From the NCBI GenBank assembly GCA_030374805.1, contig JARGSG010000123.1, positions 62,001-126,000 of the forward strand: 64,000 nt of DNA, in the 5' to 3' direction. The position numbers and the translations under genes were made by a program. The DNA is from Gracilaria gracilis. Taxonomy: Eukaryota; Rhodophyta; Florideophyceae; Gracilariales; Gracilariaceae. Below the pieces are notes generated by a model that ran no database searches, was not told the DNA's origin, and saw only the letters and a program-made list of their open reading frames with translations. Within the stretch, counting starts at the first letter, position 1. The number at the start of each line of letters is the position of its first letter. Positions 28,120 to 38,438 of the stretch are shown here, piece by piece.

Positions 28120-30663
28120 TCACATAAACCACGCGTTCAGAGATGCTAGGTAAAGGCCTTTTTGTAATTCTTTCCTGTGTATGACAGCCTGTTCAGCCGC
28201 ACTCGGCGCTTGCGCTTCGGGGCAATGCAATTCTAAGGAACCATCATTTACCGCCTTTTGCAGCTCCAAAATCTTGGCGATGAGCGGCTGTTTGTTTGTT
28301 GAAGCTGGCTGTCGATGGTTAACGTTTGATAAAATTGTAAACAGCTGCTCCTTTCGAAGAGATTGTAGCGACGCAGTGGTGGCGTTCATGACATCTGCGA
28401 TTGATTTCTCTGCATCTCTTTCAGGTGTTGGGGTGTTACCTTTGCGTACACCCAAAGTTCCAATGACGCTATCCCACTTCAACCGCAGAGCTTCTACTGT
28501 TTTTTGCACTCCTATGGGCAACGCGGTTGATCCTGGCATCACATAATTTCCATTCAGAAGTTCAGCACTTCCTACTAAGTTCTTTTCGTAGTCTGCAGCA
28601 AACACTGTGTAGAAACCGTGAGTAGTTCTTGATGTGAACTGAAATGCACGCATTAGGAACCAGCCCGGGTCTTGTGATTGCAGAACGGTGTATTCGTACA
28701 CCTGGTTGAGTGCAAAGCTGACCTTCAGAGCAGATGAATCCGAGCACGCTTTGTACACTTCGTGTAAATTGCGGCGGTCCTCGTCGTGTAAACTACTATT
28801 CAAGAACTCTCGCCTTGGAACCAAAGTAAACAGATGCGCACCAAACAATTTGCGGTTGTTGTGGTACACAGAAGCTATTCTCCCGAAATAACTTTCGCGG
28901 TATACGATGGCCTGTATCACTCTACCATTCTTTTCAGTTGCCTGCCTTGTGGCACTGTACACAGCTCGACATCCTTTCTCTTGTACGACCATGCCTTTAT
29001 GTCGCTTGCGAATAGGTCCTTCTCCAAACACAAAGGGGTAATCAAGGCTCCTCTTATGCGTGCCAATCCCACTAGCTCCCAGCTTATCGGTGATGAAGTC
29101 GACTGTCTGTTTCCCATTGTAACCTCTGTCGGCGGCAAAAATAGCCTCCGTCATTGGCTTTATAGAGCCTGGAGTTGCAGCGCCTTGCAAGAGCCGCACT
29201 AATCGTTCCCACACATGAATCAGCTTTTCACCTGGTCTTGAATAGTGACTGGCAATAAATCTTGATGTTAAAGCAGAACATAAGGCGTTGTTAACTGGTC
29301 CGAGGGCCTTCTGCGGATTGTTGACATGCGACAAGTTTGTCAGCTCCGTTACAGCACGAGAACGCAGCCTTAGATGATCGTCATCCAAGCTGAAAACCGT
29401 CTGCCCCACAACATGGAGATACACTCTGTTGATTGCGGAAAGTTCATGCTCCAGCTCAGTGATGAGTTGGTTTCCCAGAATGGGTTTATTGAACCATCCA
29501 CTGTCACAGTCTTTGACACGTTGTCGTCGTTTCCTCGTCCCACTGAGAGCAGCCCATATCTAACTGTATCGTTTCCCCGACAGACCTGTCTGATAGTAGA
29601 ACTCCCGATTTTCAGGAGATGTCATGACGGATACTGTCGTCCCGTACGAAGCTGCTAGAACATGAGTTACTATTACTCACTTCAACTCCATCGCAGTTGT
29701 TGCCTTCTCTTTCCTCGCACACAACACCCGATTAATATATGCACGTAGTTTCTCCAGCAGTGAAGCAGGCAAGAAAACATCAAACACATCTAGTAATGAT
29801 ATGTTTGATTCATCAAAGAACTGCGGGTTGTTGTCGTTCAGACGAATTTCTTTCATAACATTCTCTATTACTGTGTTCGCCTCTTTGTGGAAACGGATAC
29901 CAAGAATACTGTCTGCATTATCGAGCTGAAGTTCGACTTCTTCAAATGCATTGGCGTAGTCCCATCCTTGTAACCCTCCTATTTTGTGGGCGTTGCTGCG
30001 CTCTGCAGTTGTCATGTTATTTTCGGCATTCTCATTGTCTCCTACATGTTCAATTTCCTTCACCTCTTCTTCGAGAATGTCGTCCATGTACTCCGCCGGA
30101 TCGCAAAATAATGCCGCCCAAATGTCTTCAGTGGCACTGTTTACAGCTTCAAACGCGTTGCAGGCCTCGGAAACATTCGTTTTGTTTCTTTGTGAAACAC
30201 TCGGAGCGTGTAGTGATTCAATCTCTACTGTGTTGACTTGCACATCTTTGCACATCAAGGAAAAATCTTCACTGTATATCTCCGGTTCTGTGCTCTGCAT
30301 GATGTCACATTTGAAGGTGTTATCTGATTCAGAATCTGTATTGCGTTTCACACCCCATTGAGTCCCTGGCTCATTTTCTTTATGGATATTACCTTGCGGA
30401 GCAGTTTTCTCTGATGCATTGGAAGTGGCTGTTGTTCGTAAGATATGATCAGTTTCGGAAGAGAAGTATACAGGGTGTGTACAAGTCTGAATCTCATCAG
30501 ATTGAACAGAAACGGTTTCTGCGCTCGGCAGTTCATCCAAAGAGGAATCAAACAAATTGTTTCCGTCAAAGTTATTTTCTTCGTTGCAGGCTACAACGGG
30601 TTTGGTGGTTTTTTTCACAGGCGATGGTGTGAAGACGCTCAGTGGTGGATTAGAGGGTGCCAT
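28120..30663 (-). CDS. DDE-like transposase, two exons
   Basis: Exon 1 runs from the ATG at 30663 (an ATG at 30777 lies inside the TIR) to 29681. An intron with GTGAGT at its start and CTCTCAG at its end spans 29680-29543. Exon 2 runs 29542-28120. Splicing keeps the frame and gives about 801 residues. Exon 1 is acidic and low-complexity, then ends in a SLLDVFDVFLPASLLEKL stretch like the start of piggyBac DDE domains. Exon 2 has FSLDDDHLR (first acidic residues) and AADRGYNGKQTVDFI (second Asp), followed by GTHKR, the pattern of IS4/piggyBac RNase H folds. The third catalytic acid is not clear to me. It would cut and join the TIR ends. Confidence 0.65.
29543..29680 (-). other. Predicted intron in the transposase gene
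   Basis: 138 bp on the minus strand, starting GTGAGT and ending CTCTCAG. Without it the upstream frame stops three codons later. With it the codon is completed to Asn and the downstream frame, open well before its first GTG, is entered in phase. Confidence 0.7.
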
Positions 30664-30741
30664 GGGCTCGAATGAATGAAAGAAGAGCGTAAGAAGGTTG
30701 AACGAAAACGTGAGAGGGTGTGTCTCGAGAGAAAAAAACTG

Positions 30742-30907
30742 CCCCAGAGTGAGCGCTAGGCGCGACAGAGTGAACATCGCGCACGTCCAGCGTGAAGTTC
30801 ACTCTGCGGGCCGGGTGATTTCACGCAGCGCAGCGTGAATCACGCTGGTTCTCCAAAAAATCACCCTACTGTGGGTGAGCAATTTTGTTCACTCTGGGAG
30901 CACGGGG
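30742..30907 (-). repeat. Right terminal inverted repeat of the DNA transposon
   Basis: 166 bp, the inverted copy of the left TIR with only a few differences. It overlaps the first codons of the longest exon 1 frame, which is why I prefer the ATG at 30663. Confidence 0.9.
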
Positions 30908-31008
30908 ATAGAAAGCCATGATGGTTATTTGAGACGGAGGAAGTCTCTGTCTCGTTTCTGTCTCTGTTTCTGCGTACTTTGAGCCGTAATTGTTCTGAGT
31001 GACAAGCA

Positions 31009-31132
31009 AGTTATCACCCGAAGGCTCGCCAGGAAATCGCGCACCTCGGCGCAATATATCGGGCCTCGCTTCGCTCGGGCCCGATATAGTGGCCTCGGTC
31101 CGCATTTCCTTGGCTTGCCCCGGTTGATAACT
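31009..31132. repeat. Foldback (MITE-like) element
   Basis: A 124-bp segment that starts AGTTATCA and ends TTGATAACT. It is largely self-complementary: the outer arms pair with some mismatches, and the centre is a perfect hairpin of ATATCGGGC with its complement around TCGCTTCGCTC. It encodes nothing. A small non-autonomous foldback element is the simplest reading, and no clear target duplication is seen. Confidence 0.5.
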
Positions 31133-31297
31133 TATACATACTGCAGTTCTCAATTGAAATCGCGCAGTACATCCCGACTTTCGGGTTTCCCCGCCTGCTC
31201 CGGGGGTATCTACAGCATTGTCACATCCATTCATTTTTCATGATGATGATTGGCCCACAGAGCTTGCATTTGGTAAACAGGAATTGGTGCAGCCACT

Positions 31298-31884
31298 TCA
31301 ATTCTTCACATCAGCACTCCGATGCCCTCGAAGACGATCCCGCACCGGAATGAGCGCTTTGCCAAGCAAGTTTGATCCCCTCCACTTTGATGGAACACAT
31401 CTGTGTACGTTAGTAGTGCCCATTCTTATGCCCCAGATACAATCTCTTTTCGCAGCCTCCACCAAGATGCGATCACCGGATGCGAGAAGAAAACTACCCG
31501 CTTCCTCGCATTGCGAAAACTTCAAGAAGCATCCCTTTGCAGCTATGTCAAGACGGTGTTCTTGCCAAATTTTCTGGTCAAAGGTCCGTACCTTTTGCTT
31601 AAGTGCTTTGGCTGCTCGGAGCGACAACGCATTCAGAATGGCAGCAGCCATTTCTTCATCGCCGAAAAGTACAGCCTCTCCATTCATCATGTAGTGTTTT
31701 GAAGTTGCAAATTGGCGATTTGCGAAATCCGTAAAAGGTTCTGGACAGAGCCAGAAGTTTGAAAGCAAAGCACAGCTTGCGGTGATTGGGCAGCATAATG
31801 GCCATAGAAGAATATGAAAGAAGACTCTGACCTCTCAAACCCCTGAGCGATAAGGGCTGAACGAGAATACGACCTTCTGTCCAT
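31298..31884 (-). pseudogene. NADAR-domain (YbiA/DUF1768-like) gene, frameshifted
   Basis: The main frame (31768-31298) encodes a nearly complete NADAR domain: LSNFWLCPEPF, then TSKHYMM, FGDEEMAAAIL, the basic block with FDQKIW, KFSQ, LLASGDRILVEAA, DCIWGI and GSNLLGKALIPVR, in the family order. NADAR proteins hydrolyse N-glycosidic bonds in riboflavin intermediates or ADP-ribose derivatives. The usual N-terminal block (FFYGH) lies in another frame, from an ATG at 31884, so one frameshift separates the two near 31760-31770. It could be a decayed gene or a sequencing error. It is a host gene by context. Confidence 0.7.
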
Positions 31885-32142
31885 TGCAGACTTTGCAGCG
31901 GTGGTATCGTAATCGTAGAGATCACCTGGTGGGAAGCAGATTATGGGGGGTTTGGAGGGCAGATTTAAACCGGAATGCAGGGCTTCGCTGGATGCGTTGG
32001 CAGTTAATATAATAGTATAATAGTAAGTGTTTCGCCTCAAGTTGTAAAACTTACAAAGAAACAAATTAATGAAATATAATGAAGCAATTAATTAGTAATT
32101 AGTTTCGTTTTTTTCGTTGTTTAGACAAAAGTCAGTCTTGAT

Positions 32143-33912
32143 TCAAAGAAGTTCTTCGCCTGTTTTCCCAGTTTTAGATTCCGTACCACGAATCTCGTTC
32201 CCGTGAACGTGTGGAGCCCACGACGCCGGCGCAGGTCCCAGGTGACTGCTCAACCCATCTTCCACTGTGTAAAGGGCAATGCTTTTCACCTCGCGAGTGC
32301 TGTCACAGTCAGTGCCGTCCCTTTCCATGCCATCAATATGGTTCGACAACACGGCGGCGTACACCAAAGCATCATTCAGACGAAAGCTGTTTCCCCTCGC
32401 AAACCCGTGAGAAACTAGAACCACTAGTATGGCCACGAATGCGAGTGCTCCGTAAACAGCTAGAGCGGGCAAATACACGATGGGCCTTGTTACGAATGCC
32501 ACCATTCTACTCTCTCGGGCTTGTGTGCCGTTCCCAAAATCGCCCACCGAAGATATGGAGATCACTTCAGCCAACGACCTGAGGTCAATAGGATCATCGA
32601 TGGTGTTTCTGAAGCTGATTACTTGAGCTGCGAGAATCATCGCATCGATCCCAACACTCCAGTTGCCACAAACATCAAATAGTGCCGCTCCGAACGACTT
32701 CGATTGATATGTGTTTCCGACCGTAAAATTTTCAAACCCTTCTCGAGTTCCGAAAACTTTCAAGTACACCGGTTTCTGTTGCATTGGGAGACCATCACAA
32801 GAGCTCTCCGAACGTGGCGCACCAGAATGTTCTGACAGGCATATCGCTCTTTCGTCAGTTGAAATCCCGCGAATGTCGTTTATGCAAAGGAGCTTCCGCA
32901 CGCCGAGATCTTCAGCATCGGTTTCTTCTTTGTCTGTGATCACATCTCGGACTACATCTGCGATATTAGGAATTCCTATGAGGCCTCCAGTATCAAATAT
33001 ACTTCCAGCCTCGAATATACTACTTCCGGGATCGAGTAATCCAGCCTCGAATACATTGTCTCCGGGCTCTGGTATTACCGGTGGGTCAGGGCCGGAGGCT
33101 TCGAGACCCTCATTTGCAGGGTCGAATGCATCGTTTCCAGCCTCGGATGATACAGAGGGTAACTTTTCAGCAGCCGGGAAAGTTGGAGGAGCCATTTCAT
33201 CTTCGTCCTGTTCAGAATACGCTTTGATTGATGCTGTTACGGAGGTGATACTCCCGAAACGTAAATTCAACCTACCGTCAGATCTGGCAATCACTCGTGC
33301 TTGTTCCACCTTCATGGTAACCCGTCGTAAACAATACCGCTGGCCCGTACAATCGGGCATACCTGCGTATGAATACAAACTGACGTTGCTGTAATCTTCG
33401 GAGTATCGGTTGATACGGCTCCCACCCAGTTCCACAGCCCTGTACTCGTTCCCAGAATTCCCACCAACAACAACGGAGTCTACACCTTGACGATAAATCT
33501 TCGAAATGGAAGCCTTCTTTTCGTACGAAGCAGAGTCGAAAACAGACGTTCGTGCACGTATCATTCCAATGCCAGCGTACTCAACTTCTACAGTACTGTC
33601 AGTACTGAACTCTAGGAAAAGAGCAGCGCCATGAACCATAATGATGAACGCCACCAGTAGAAAGAAACGACCTAGACCCGTCCTTCCTAAATTGGGCTGA
33701 AGAGCAAGTTCGTCAAGAATAGGCGTTCCTCCCAGAACATAAGTCTTCTTTCGTAGCCGCCTCCTAATCCAAATTCCGGAAATAATTCGAATGCATCTCT
33801 GGAAGATGTAGATAATGACCAGCTCCTCAACAGCGTACTTGATTGCATTGAACGTGCCAACGGAGAGGGGAATTTTCAGCATTTTACGGCCGTCAATCTC
33901 GAAGGAGGCCAT
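32143..33912 (-). CDS. Predicted membrane protein, unknown family
   Basis: A 589-codon single-exon frame with an ATG in good context. Hydrophobic segments lie near residues 27-47, 82-101 and 480-500. Between the last two is a long, mostly hydrophilic domain of about 380 residues with paired cysteines (for example CTGQRYC), likely extracytoplasmic. Residues about 265-310 are Pro/Gly/Asp-rich with repeated F(E/D)AG and FDTGG units. The C-terminal 80 residues are polar. I do not recognise the family. It has the same orientation as the glutaredoxin and the second membrane protein, and its GC content is unlike the GC-rich glutaredoxin. Confidence 0.6.
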   Translation of the reverse strand: MASFEIDGRKMLKIPLSVGTFNAIKYAVEELVIIYIFQRCIRIISGIWIRRRLRKKTYVLGGTPILDELALQPNLGRTGLGRFFLLVAFIIMVHGAALFLEFSTDSTVEVEYAGIGMIRARTSVFDSASYEKKASISKIYRQGVDSVVVGGNSGNEYRAVELGGSRINRYSEDYSNVSLYSYAGMPDCTGQRYCLRRVTMKVEQARVIARSDGRLNLRFGSITSVTASIKAYSEQDEDEMAPPTFPAAEKLPSVSSEAGNDAFDPANEGLEASGPDPPVIPEPGDNVFEAGLLDPGSSIFEAGSIFDTGGLIGIPNIADVVRDVITDKEETDAEDLGVRKLLCINDIRGISTDERAICLSEHSGAPRSESSCDGLPMQQKPVYLKVFGTREGFENFTVGNTYQSKSFGAALFDVCGNWSVGIDAMILAAQVISFRNTIDDPIDLRSLAEVISISSVGDFGNGTQARESRMVAFVTRPIVYLPALAVYGALAFVAILVVLVSHGFARGNSFRLNDALVYAAVLSNHIDGMERDGTDCDSTREVKSIALYTVEDGLSSHLGPAPASWAPHVHGNEIRGTESKTGKTGEELL

Positions 33913-36900
33913 TGAGAGTTGAACGAGGCAGAATGAGGCCCTTGTGGCAAACGGAACGAACGAATTCCTGACGAAGTGTTTGAGAATCGATGTATCCGAG
34001 AACTAGACGTTTGCTTTTCACTTGTGTGTCGAAGCTCTTTCGTACTAATTTCGCTCATGGCTCAGTCCTGAAAAAGTACGAACGTCTACCTACATACGCG
34101 CCAACTGTTACACAAACTGCCACAAAGTGGCACTACAGGGAGATGAAATCAGTTTGGAATGTTATTACTTCATGTAACGTTTTGCTCTTCAAAGAGTAAT
34201 ATGAAAGACTAGTTCCCCCATATTGATTGTAAAAAGGCATTGGCATCAACAATTCGCACAGATCATCGTCGGTGTTCCGAACAAAAAGTCTCTATTTCAA
34301 TAGAACAAAATGCGGCGCTTCCTTTACAACTAAAGAACCTAGCAGACTTTCTTGTTCTTCAGTTGTAAACTTTTACAGTTGTACGGTTACGTCGTCCTTC
34401 CTTTTTTGTCCGATGAACTTGCTGAATGACGTGAGACATCCAGTCAGATCACAGTATCTGCCAATCGCAAGTGCCCAAAATGAAAACAAGTTGATATATA
34501 TAAATCTACTGCGTACGTACAAGCGTATCAACATGTCATTAGAAGATGACGTCATTAGGAATGGTGCTCTTATATCTATTGATGTTGCCCAACCAACGAA
34601 CGAGGCCTTTGTTTGTAGAATTTGAAATCACTGAGCTGGATATTTCCAACTACATATGCGCCGTGTTACACGGCGCATTTTGTTGTCTTTCTGGACAGCT
34701 AACCGATCATTCCACTGCCAACAAATCAGTGCTTCGAGAAGATGGCTTCCCGCAGAAAAAGGTCACAAAGCTCTTTCGCGAACCGGTTAAGTTTTTTGTT
34801 AGTTGTAAAGATTTATAGTTGTTTTTATTAGAAAAATCTTTGTTTACCCCTTGTCAGGCAGAAATGGAGTGTTACTTTGCAGACCTATTCCATGTCTCTC
34901 CCGTGAAAAAATTTAAAGATTTTCTATGAGGTTCTGCAAGGCGCTTTGTGATCACTTTCAGTCATCGCAGAGGCCCATTCCGTGCCTTTCTTCATTTTTG
35001 AATACTTTTAAATCACACCGCAGGACAAAAAATGTGGATTATTGGTTATAATTTGTGGATAGAAGAGCTAGATTCCATGTCCCCGACAAAGGTTCTAAGT
35101 TTTTTGAGAATGCAAGGCCTTTTCAAGACTCTGCTTTAATTGTAATTTTAGATTGCAAATGTGCTTTGCAAATTAAAAAAAAGAGTTAAGCGACACTACC
35201 AAACAATAGGTACGTAGTTGAAAACTCTTTGTAGAGCGTTGTGAGGAAAAAAAGCATTTTGGGTTTCAACAGGATTGCGTATCGAAGATGAAGATAATCT
35301 GGCTGCTTTTTTCCTTGCATTCTATTTTGTTGGCACTAACCTGATCTAAACGGCAGAAGTTCTTTAGAATTAGAATTAGATTAGATTTAGGGAGGCGTTT
35401 TGCACTCCTGTATAGAGCTTTGCTATGAGATTACAAGAAGAAAAAAAATCTAGAGTTCCCCTATTCTTGATTTGCAATTATACTGACTCCGAAAATTGCT
35501 TTTTCTCTTAAACAACCTCTACCAAGTGTTGTTCTCTTTGTATCAAATATTTGGTAGTGTCAATTAAAGCTACTCTCTAGAAAATATACCAAGCTTTTTA
35601 GGTACAGAGAGCATTAGAACAATTAAACAAAAACACAAAGACGTTCCTCTGTTATGTTTCAAAAGATTTAAATATACAATCCCAGAACTAAAACTAATGA
35701 GAAACCAAAGCTGTTCACGTCGGAGCTTTGCGACCTTTTCCCTCGAAGCGCTGATTTGTAGAATCTGAAATGTACGTTGGTCACGCGGTTGCGTGCGCCC
35801 GAGTGGGGAGCGTTTAGCGTCGCCGGTTCACAGCAGCAGCTATCAGCTGGAGGACAGTTCATTCAAGGCGTAGAATCAGCCCGTGGTACTCTGTGACTGG
35901 ATAGGTCCCTCGTACTGACCCCGCTAACGTATTCGGCAATGCGGCGAGCGGTCTCCAAGGCCCCCGTGGACGTCAAATGCGAACGCCCCTGTTTGCTGAG
36001 CATATGTCTTGGTACTTCGTGCATTTTACAGCTTCTGCTTCAGTCGCTGCTGCGGCGGCCGTTCGCGAAGCAGACAAGGTGAAGTTGCGGCTGCTTGGAC
36101 TAACGACTGTAACGTCGACGCCTACTGGTCTCTTGCAGCACCTGCCATCATCAACAACAAGATCTAAACGCCACTGGGCGCTTTCCTCCAGGTGTTGCTG
36201 CGATGGAAACTTCCATTCCCGGGCTACGTACAAACAGAGAGGTGCTTTTTCAGAAAGCTATAAAATACATCGCGCATCGCGTTACGGCGTCTGGTAGTAT
36301 CGAGTCCAACGGGGCACACCATGGCATGATATCCCTGCGGGTCCAATGATGGTACGGACGCCGAGTTAGAGCGCGCACACGGTAAACGTGAATACCGTAG
36401 AGGCCTAATTCGCACAAGGCTTCCATCCAAATCCTTGTTTTGCTGAAGTCTAAAAGGTGCTACGGTTGTTTACTATGGTAGGTTTTGAATGGTGCCGTCA
36501 TCCTCTCCATCATATCTCTGAGATGATCGAGACGAAGATGGTTACGCATATCCAAAAGTATTAGTGTTTCCAACACACTTTAAAGCATGCAGTGCACACT
36601 CCTTGAATATCGACTGAAGGATATCTAAAAGTATTAGCATATTAAGCTCATTGGATTGAGATGTCATCTCATCTCATCTCAGGTGAGCCAGAAAAAGCAG
36701 GCAGTTGTCCGCTGAATTGGACTCGTGGGAAAGAAGTTGAAACGTAAACGTCGGAAGACTCGAGGATAAAACAAAAGCTATATAGCTTATTGGCTCCCAG
36801 CTGAAAGAAGCAAGTTTATGTGAGATGTTGAATCGTTGAAGCTTACAAAAAGAGTCACGTGTATACACAAAAAGGGGAAAAATGCACGGACAAAGAGTCA

Positions 36901-37160
36901 TGTGGAATACACAGAAAGGGAAGGGTGTACAATGGCTTGTGAGCCGAACTATTTTGTAAACGCTCCCTTTCTGCAGTCTAAACGCCAATAGATACCGTTG
37001 GTACTTTTTCTTTTGAAGGTGATGACGGCTCACTTCGAGCTGATTTTCGGCAACGTGTGCGTGCTGGAAAAATGTTCGACGTGGAATATGCTTTGCTATT
37101 ACAAGATGAATTTATGTGCTCTTCGCTCTTCGCTCGAAAGGAGATTGTCATTGCTCAATG
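33913..37160. other. Intergenic interval, AT-rich, no gene seen
   Basis: 3.2 kb without a convincing coding frame, tRNA or known RNA. It holds a perfect 10-bp-stem hairpin at 34656-34678 followed by a short T run. There is a pair of weakly similar units around 34860-34950 and 35060-35130 (ATTCCATGTC...), and a direct repeat of ATATC(C/T)AAAAGTATTAG near 36548 and 36621. Confidence 0.5.
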
Positions 37161-37967
37161 TCACATGGCGCAATAGTCGTACAACGGAATCTCGGACGCA
37201 GCAGAGTGATACTCCAAGTAGTCTCGGATGGCGGACGGAAGCGTCAAGCCCTTGATAATGGTCATTGCGCGCAAGCGCGGGAACAAAACAATGTCATCAT
37301 ACGACAAGCCGCCGGGCGAGCAGTGGTACGGCGAGTGGATCATATCAGCCAATTCCTGAATGCGGGCCTGAATCGGCGCGATGTACTCATCCGACCTCGC
37401 CCAGTTCTGCTCGTACTCCGCGGGCTCCTTCAACGGGTGATTCCTCACGTACGCCTCCCTCGCGTCGGCAAACACAAACTCGGGCAGCGGCGCGCGCGAG
37501 AAGCGCACGCGTGTGAGGCGTCGCATCGGCATTGCCAGCTGTTCCATCCACTGCGCCACATCCGCGCGCGCCGAAAGCGGCCGGAGCAAGCCGGGCTGCC
37601 CGAAACGCGCGTCGGCGTCCACGGCGGCGCAGATGTCCAGGCTCTCCGCGAGGGCGTCGGCGCCGGCGCCGAGCGGCTGGAAGATGGGCACGATCTTGCG
37701 GCCGACCAGCGCGGTCGGCGTGGCGACGTCGTCGTTCGCCAGCCATACCAGGTTGTGCTTGACGTTCTTGAGCCCCAGTAGGTGGCGCACGCGCACGCAG
37801 AACGGGCAGTGGTCGTACACGTACAGCGCGGGCAGCGGCGCGGGCACCACGCGCGCCGGACGCGCGGGCGCGGAGGCGGTGGCACGCGGCGCGGACGAGG
37901 AGACGGCGGCGCGCGCGCGCGGCGACGCGGCGCGGCGGGGGAGCGCGGTGGGTGCAACGAACGCCAT
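37161..37967 (-). CDS. Plastid-targeted glutaredoxin 2 (GrxB-type)
   Basis: 268 residues from the ATG at 37967, chosen over an ATG 15 codons upstream because of its GTCATGGCG context and because the protein then starts MAFVAP, the phenylalanine-marked start of red algal plastid transit peptides. Residues 1-46 are Ala/Arg/Ser/Pro-rich. The thioredoxin fold follows, with YVYDHCPFCVRVRHLLG, so the active site is CPFC where E. coli GrxB has CPYC. A VPxF-type IVPIF block, an SLDICAAVD helix and a C-terminal all-helical domain ending LRAMTIIKGL fit GrxB, which reduces disulfides with glutathione. Very GC-rich and single-exon, this is the clearest intact host gene in the window. Confidence 0.85.
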   Translation of the reverse strand: MAFVAPTALPRRAASPRARAAVSSSAPRATASAPARPARVVPAPLPALYVYDHCPFCVRVRHLLGLKNVKHNLVWLANDDVATPTALVGRKIVPIFQPLGAGADALAESLDICAAVDADARFGQPGLLRPLSARADVAQWMEQLAMPMRRLTRVRFSRAPLPEFVFADAREAYVRNHPLKEPAEYEQNWARSDEYIAPIQARIQELADMIHSPYHCSPGGLSYDDIVLFPRLRAMTIIKGLTLPSAIRDYLEYHSAASEIPLYDYCAM

Positions 37968-38012
37968 GACGGTCGGTAATCGCGATCCGGGGGAGGGGGA
38001 GCGGCAGCGCAT

Positions 38013-38438
38013 CTCGGTATCTATTGTACGTCAGCAGCGAGATGCGCCAGATGAGCAATCGCACTCGAGCTCGGCACACGTGGCAACCGTGGAGCCCCCT
38101 AAATCATGTTGTCCGTGAAAGCCAATTTTGGGCTCCAAAACTGTCTAAATGTGCCTGTGTTTCATAATATTTTCATTCAATTGAGATGGTTTGTTTCAGA
38201 GATTGGGAAACCACAGATGATGGAGACGGAAAGTGAACGGAATTGAAGGGAATGCTACAACTTTGCGAGGCGTACATATTCTGTTTATCGGCGAGTGAAA
38301 GGAGTCCGATCCAGTATCGGTTGTCAATTAATTCAACTCACACAAGTGTTGCTTACAACTTGGCCAAACATCAACTGTTATCACTCTCTGTTGCCGAAAC
38401 TGCTGCCCGGCTGTCTGGCAAGCACAACATGCCTGATC
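38013..38438. other. Intergenic interval between glutaredoxin and membrane-protein genes
   Basis: 426 bp. It would contain the upstream region of the glutaredoxin gene and the downstream region of the next gene. I see no further gene, and no motif I would name. Confidence 0.4.

Larger units (their letters stand above)
26409..30907 (-). mobile_element. DNA transposon with 166-bp TIRs, DDE-like transposase and nuclease
   Basis: A 4,499-bp element bounded by near-perfect inverted repeats 26409-26574 and 30742-30907, both starting CCCCGTGCTCCCAGAGTGAAC. It is flanked by ATAG on both sides (26405-26408, 30908-30911), a candidate 4-bp target duplication. The two main genes run on the minus strand: a transposase in two exons and a PD-(D/E)XK nuclease with a zinc finger. 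The pairing of an IS4/piggyBac-like DDE protein with a YqaJ-like nuclease recalls IS4EU/ISL2EU of the PHIS group, but the target duplication and C-terminal zinc finger do not fit neatly. I leave the superfamily open. It is a plain DNA transposon: I see no polymerase or capsid gene. Confidence 0.85.

Noticed and set aside
26409-30907. Polinton/Maverick element
   Set aside because: There are long TIRs and several genes, but no DNA polymerase B, capsid, packaging ATPase or retroviral-type integrase, and the element is only 4.5 kb.
26409-30907. Plain piggyBac assignment
   Set aside because: The flanks are ATAG, not TTAA, and the catalytic motifs (DDDH, ADRGYNG) differ from the piggyBac signature.
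34656-34678. Terminator-like hairpin with T run
   Set aside because: It is a perfect 10-bp stem, but this is nuclear intergenic DNA with no gene ending there, so no function can be supported.
33913-37160. tRNA, 5S rRNA or spliceosomal RNA genes in the long intergenic interval
   Set aside because: I looked for T-loop, 5S and U-RNA core motifs and found none.
37116-38118. Long plus-strand frames opposite the glutaredoxin gene
   Set aside because: Shadows of a very GC-rich gene; no recognisable domain.
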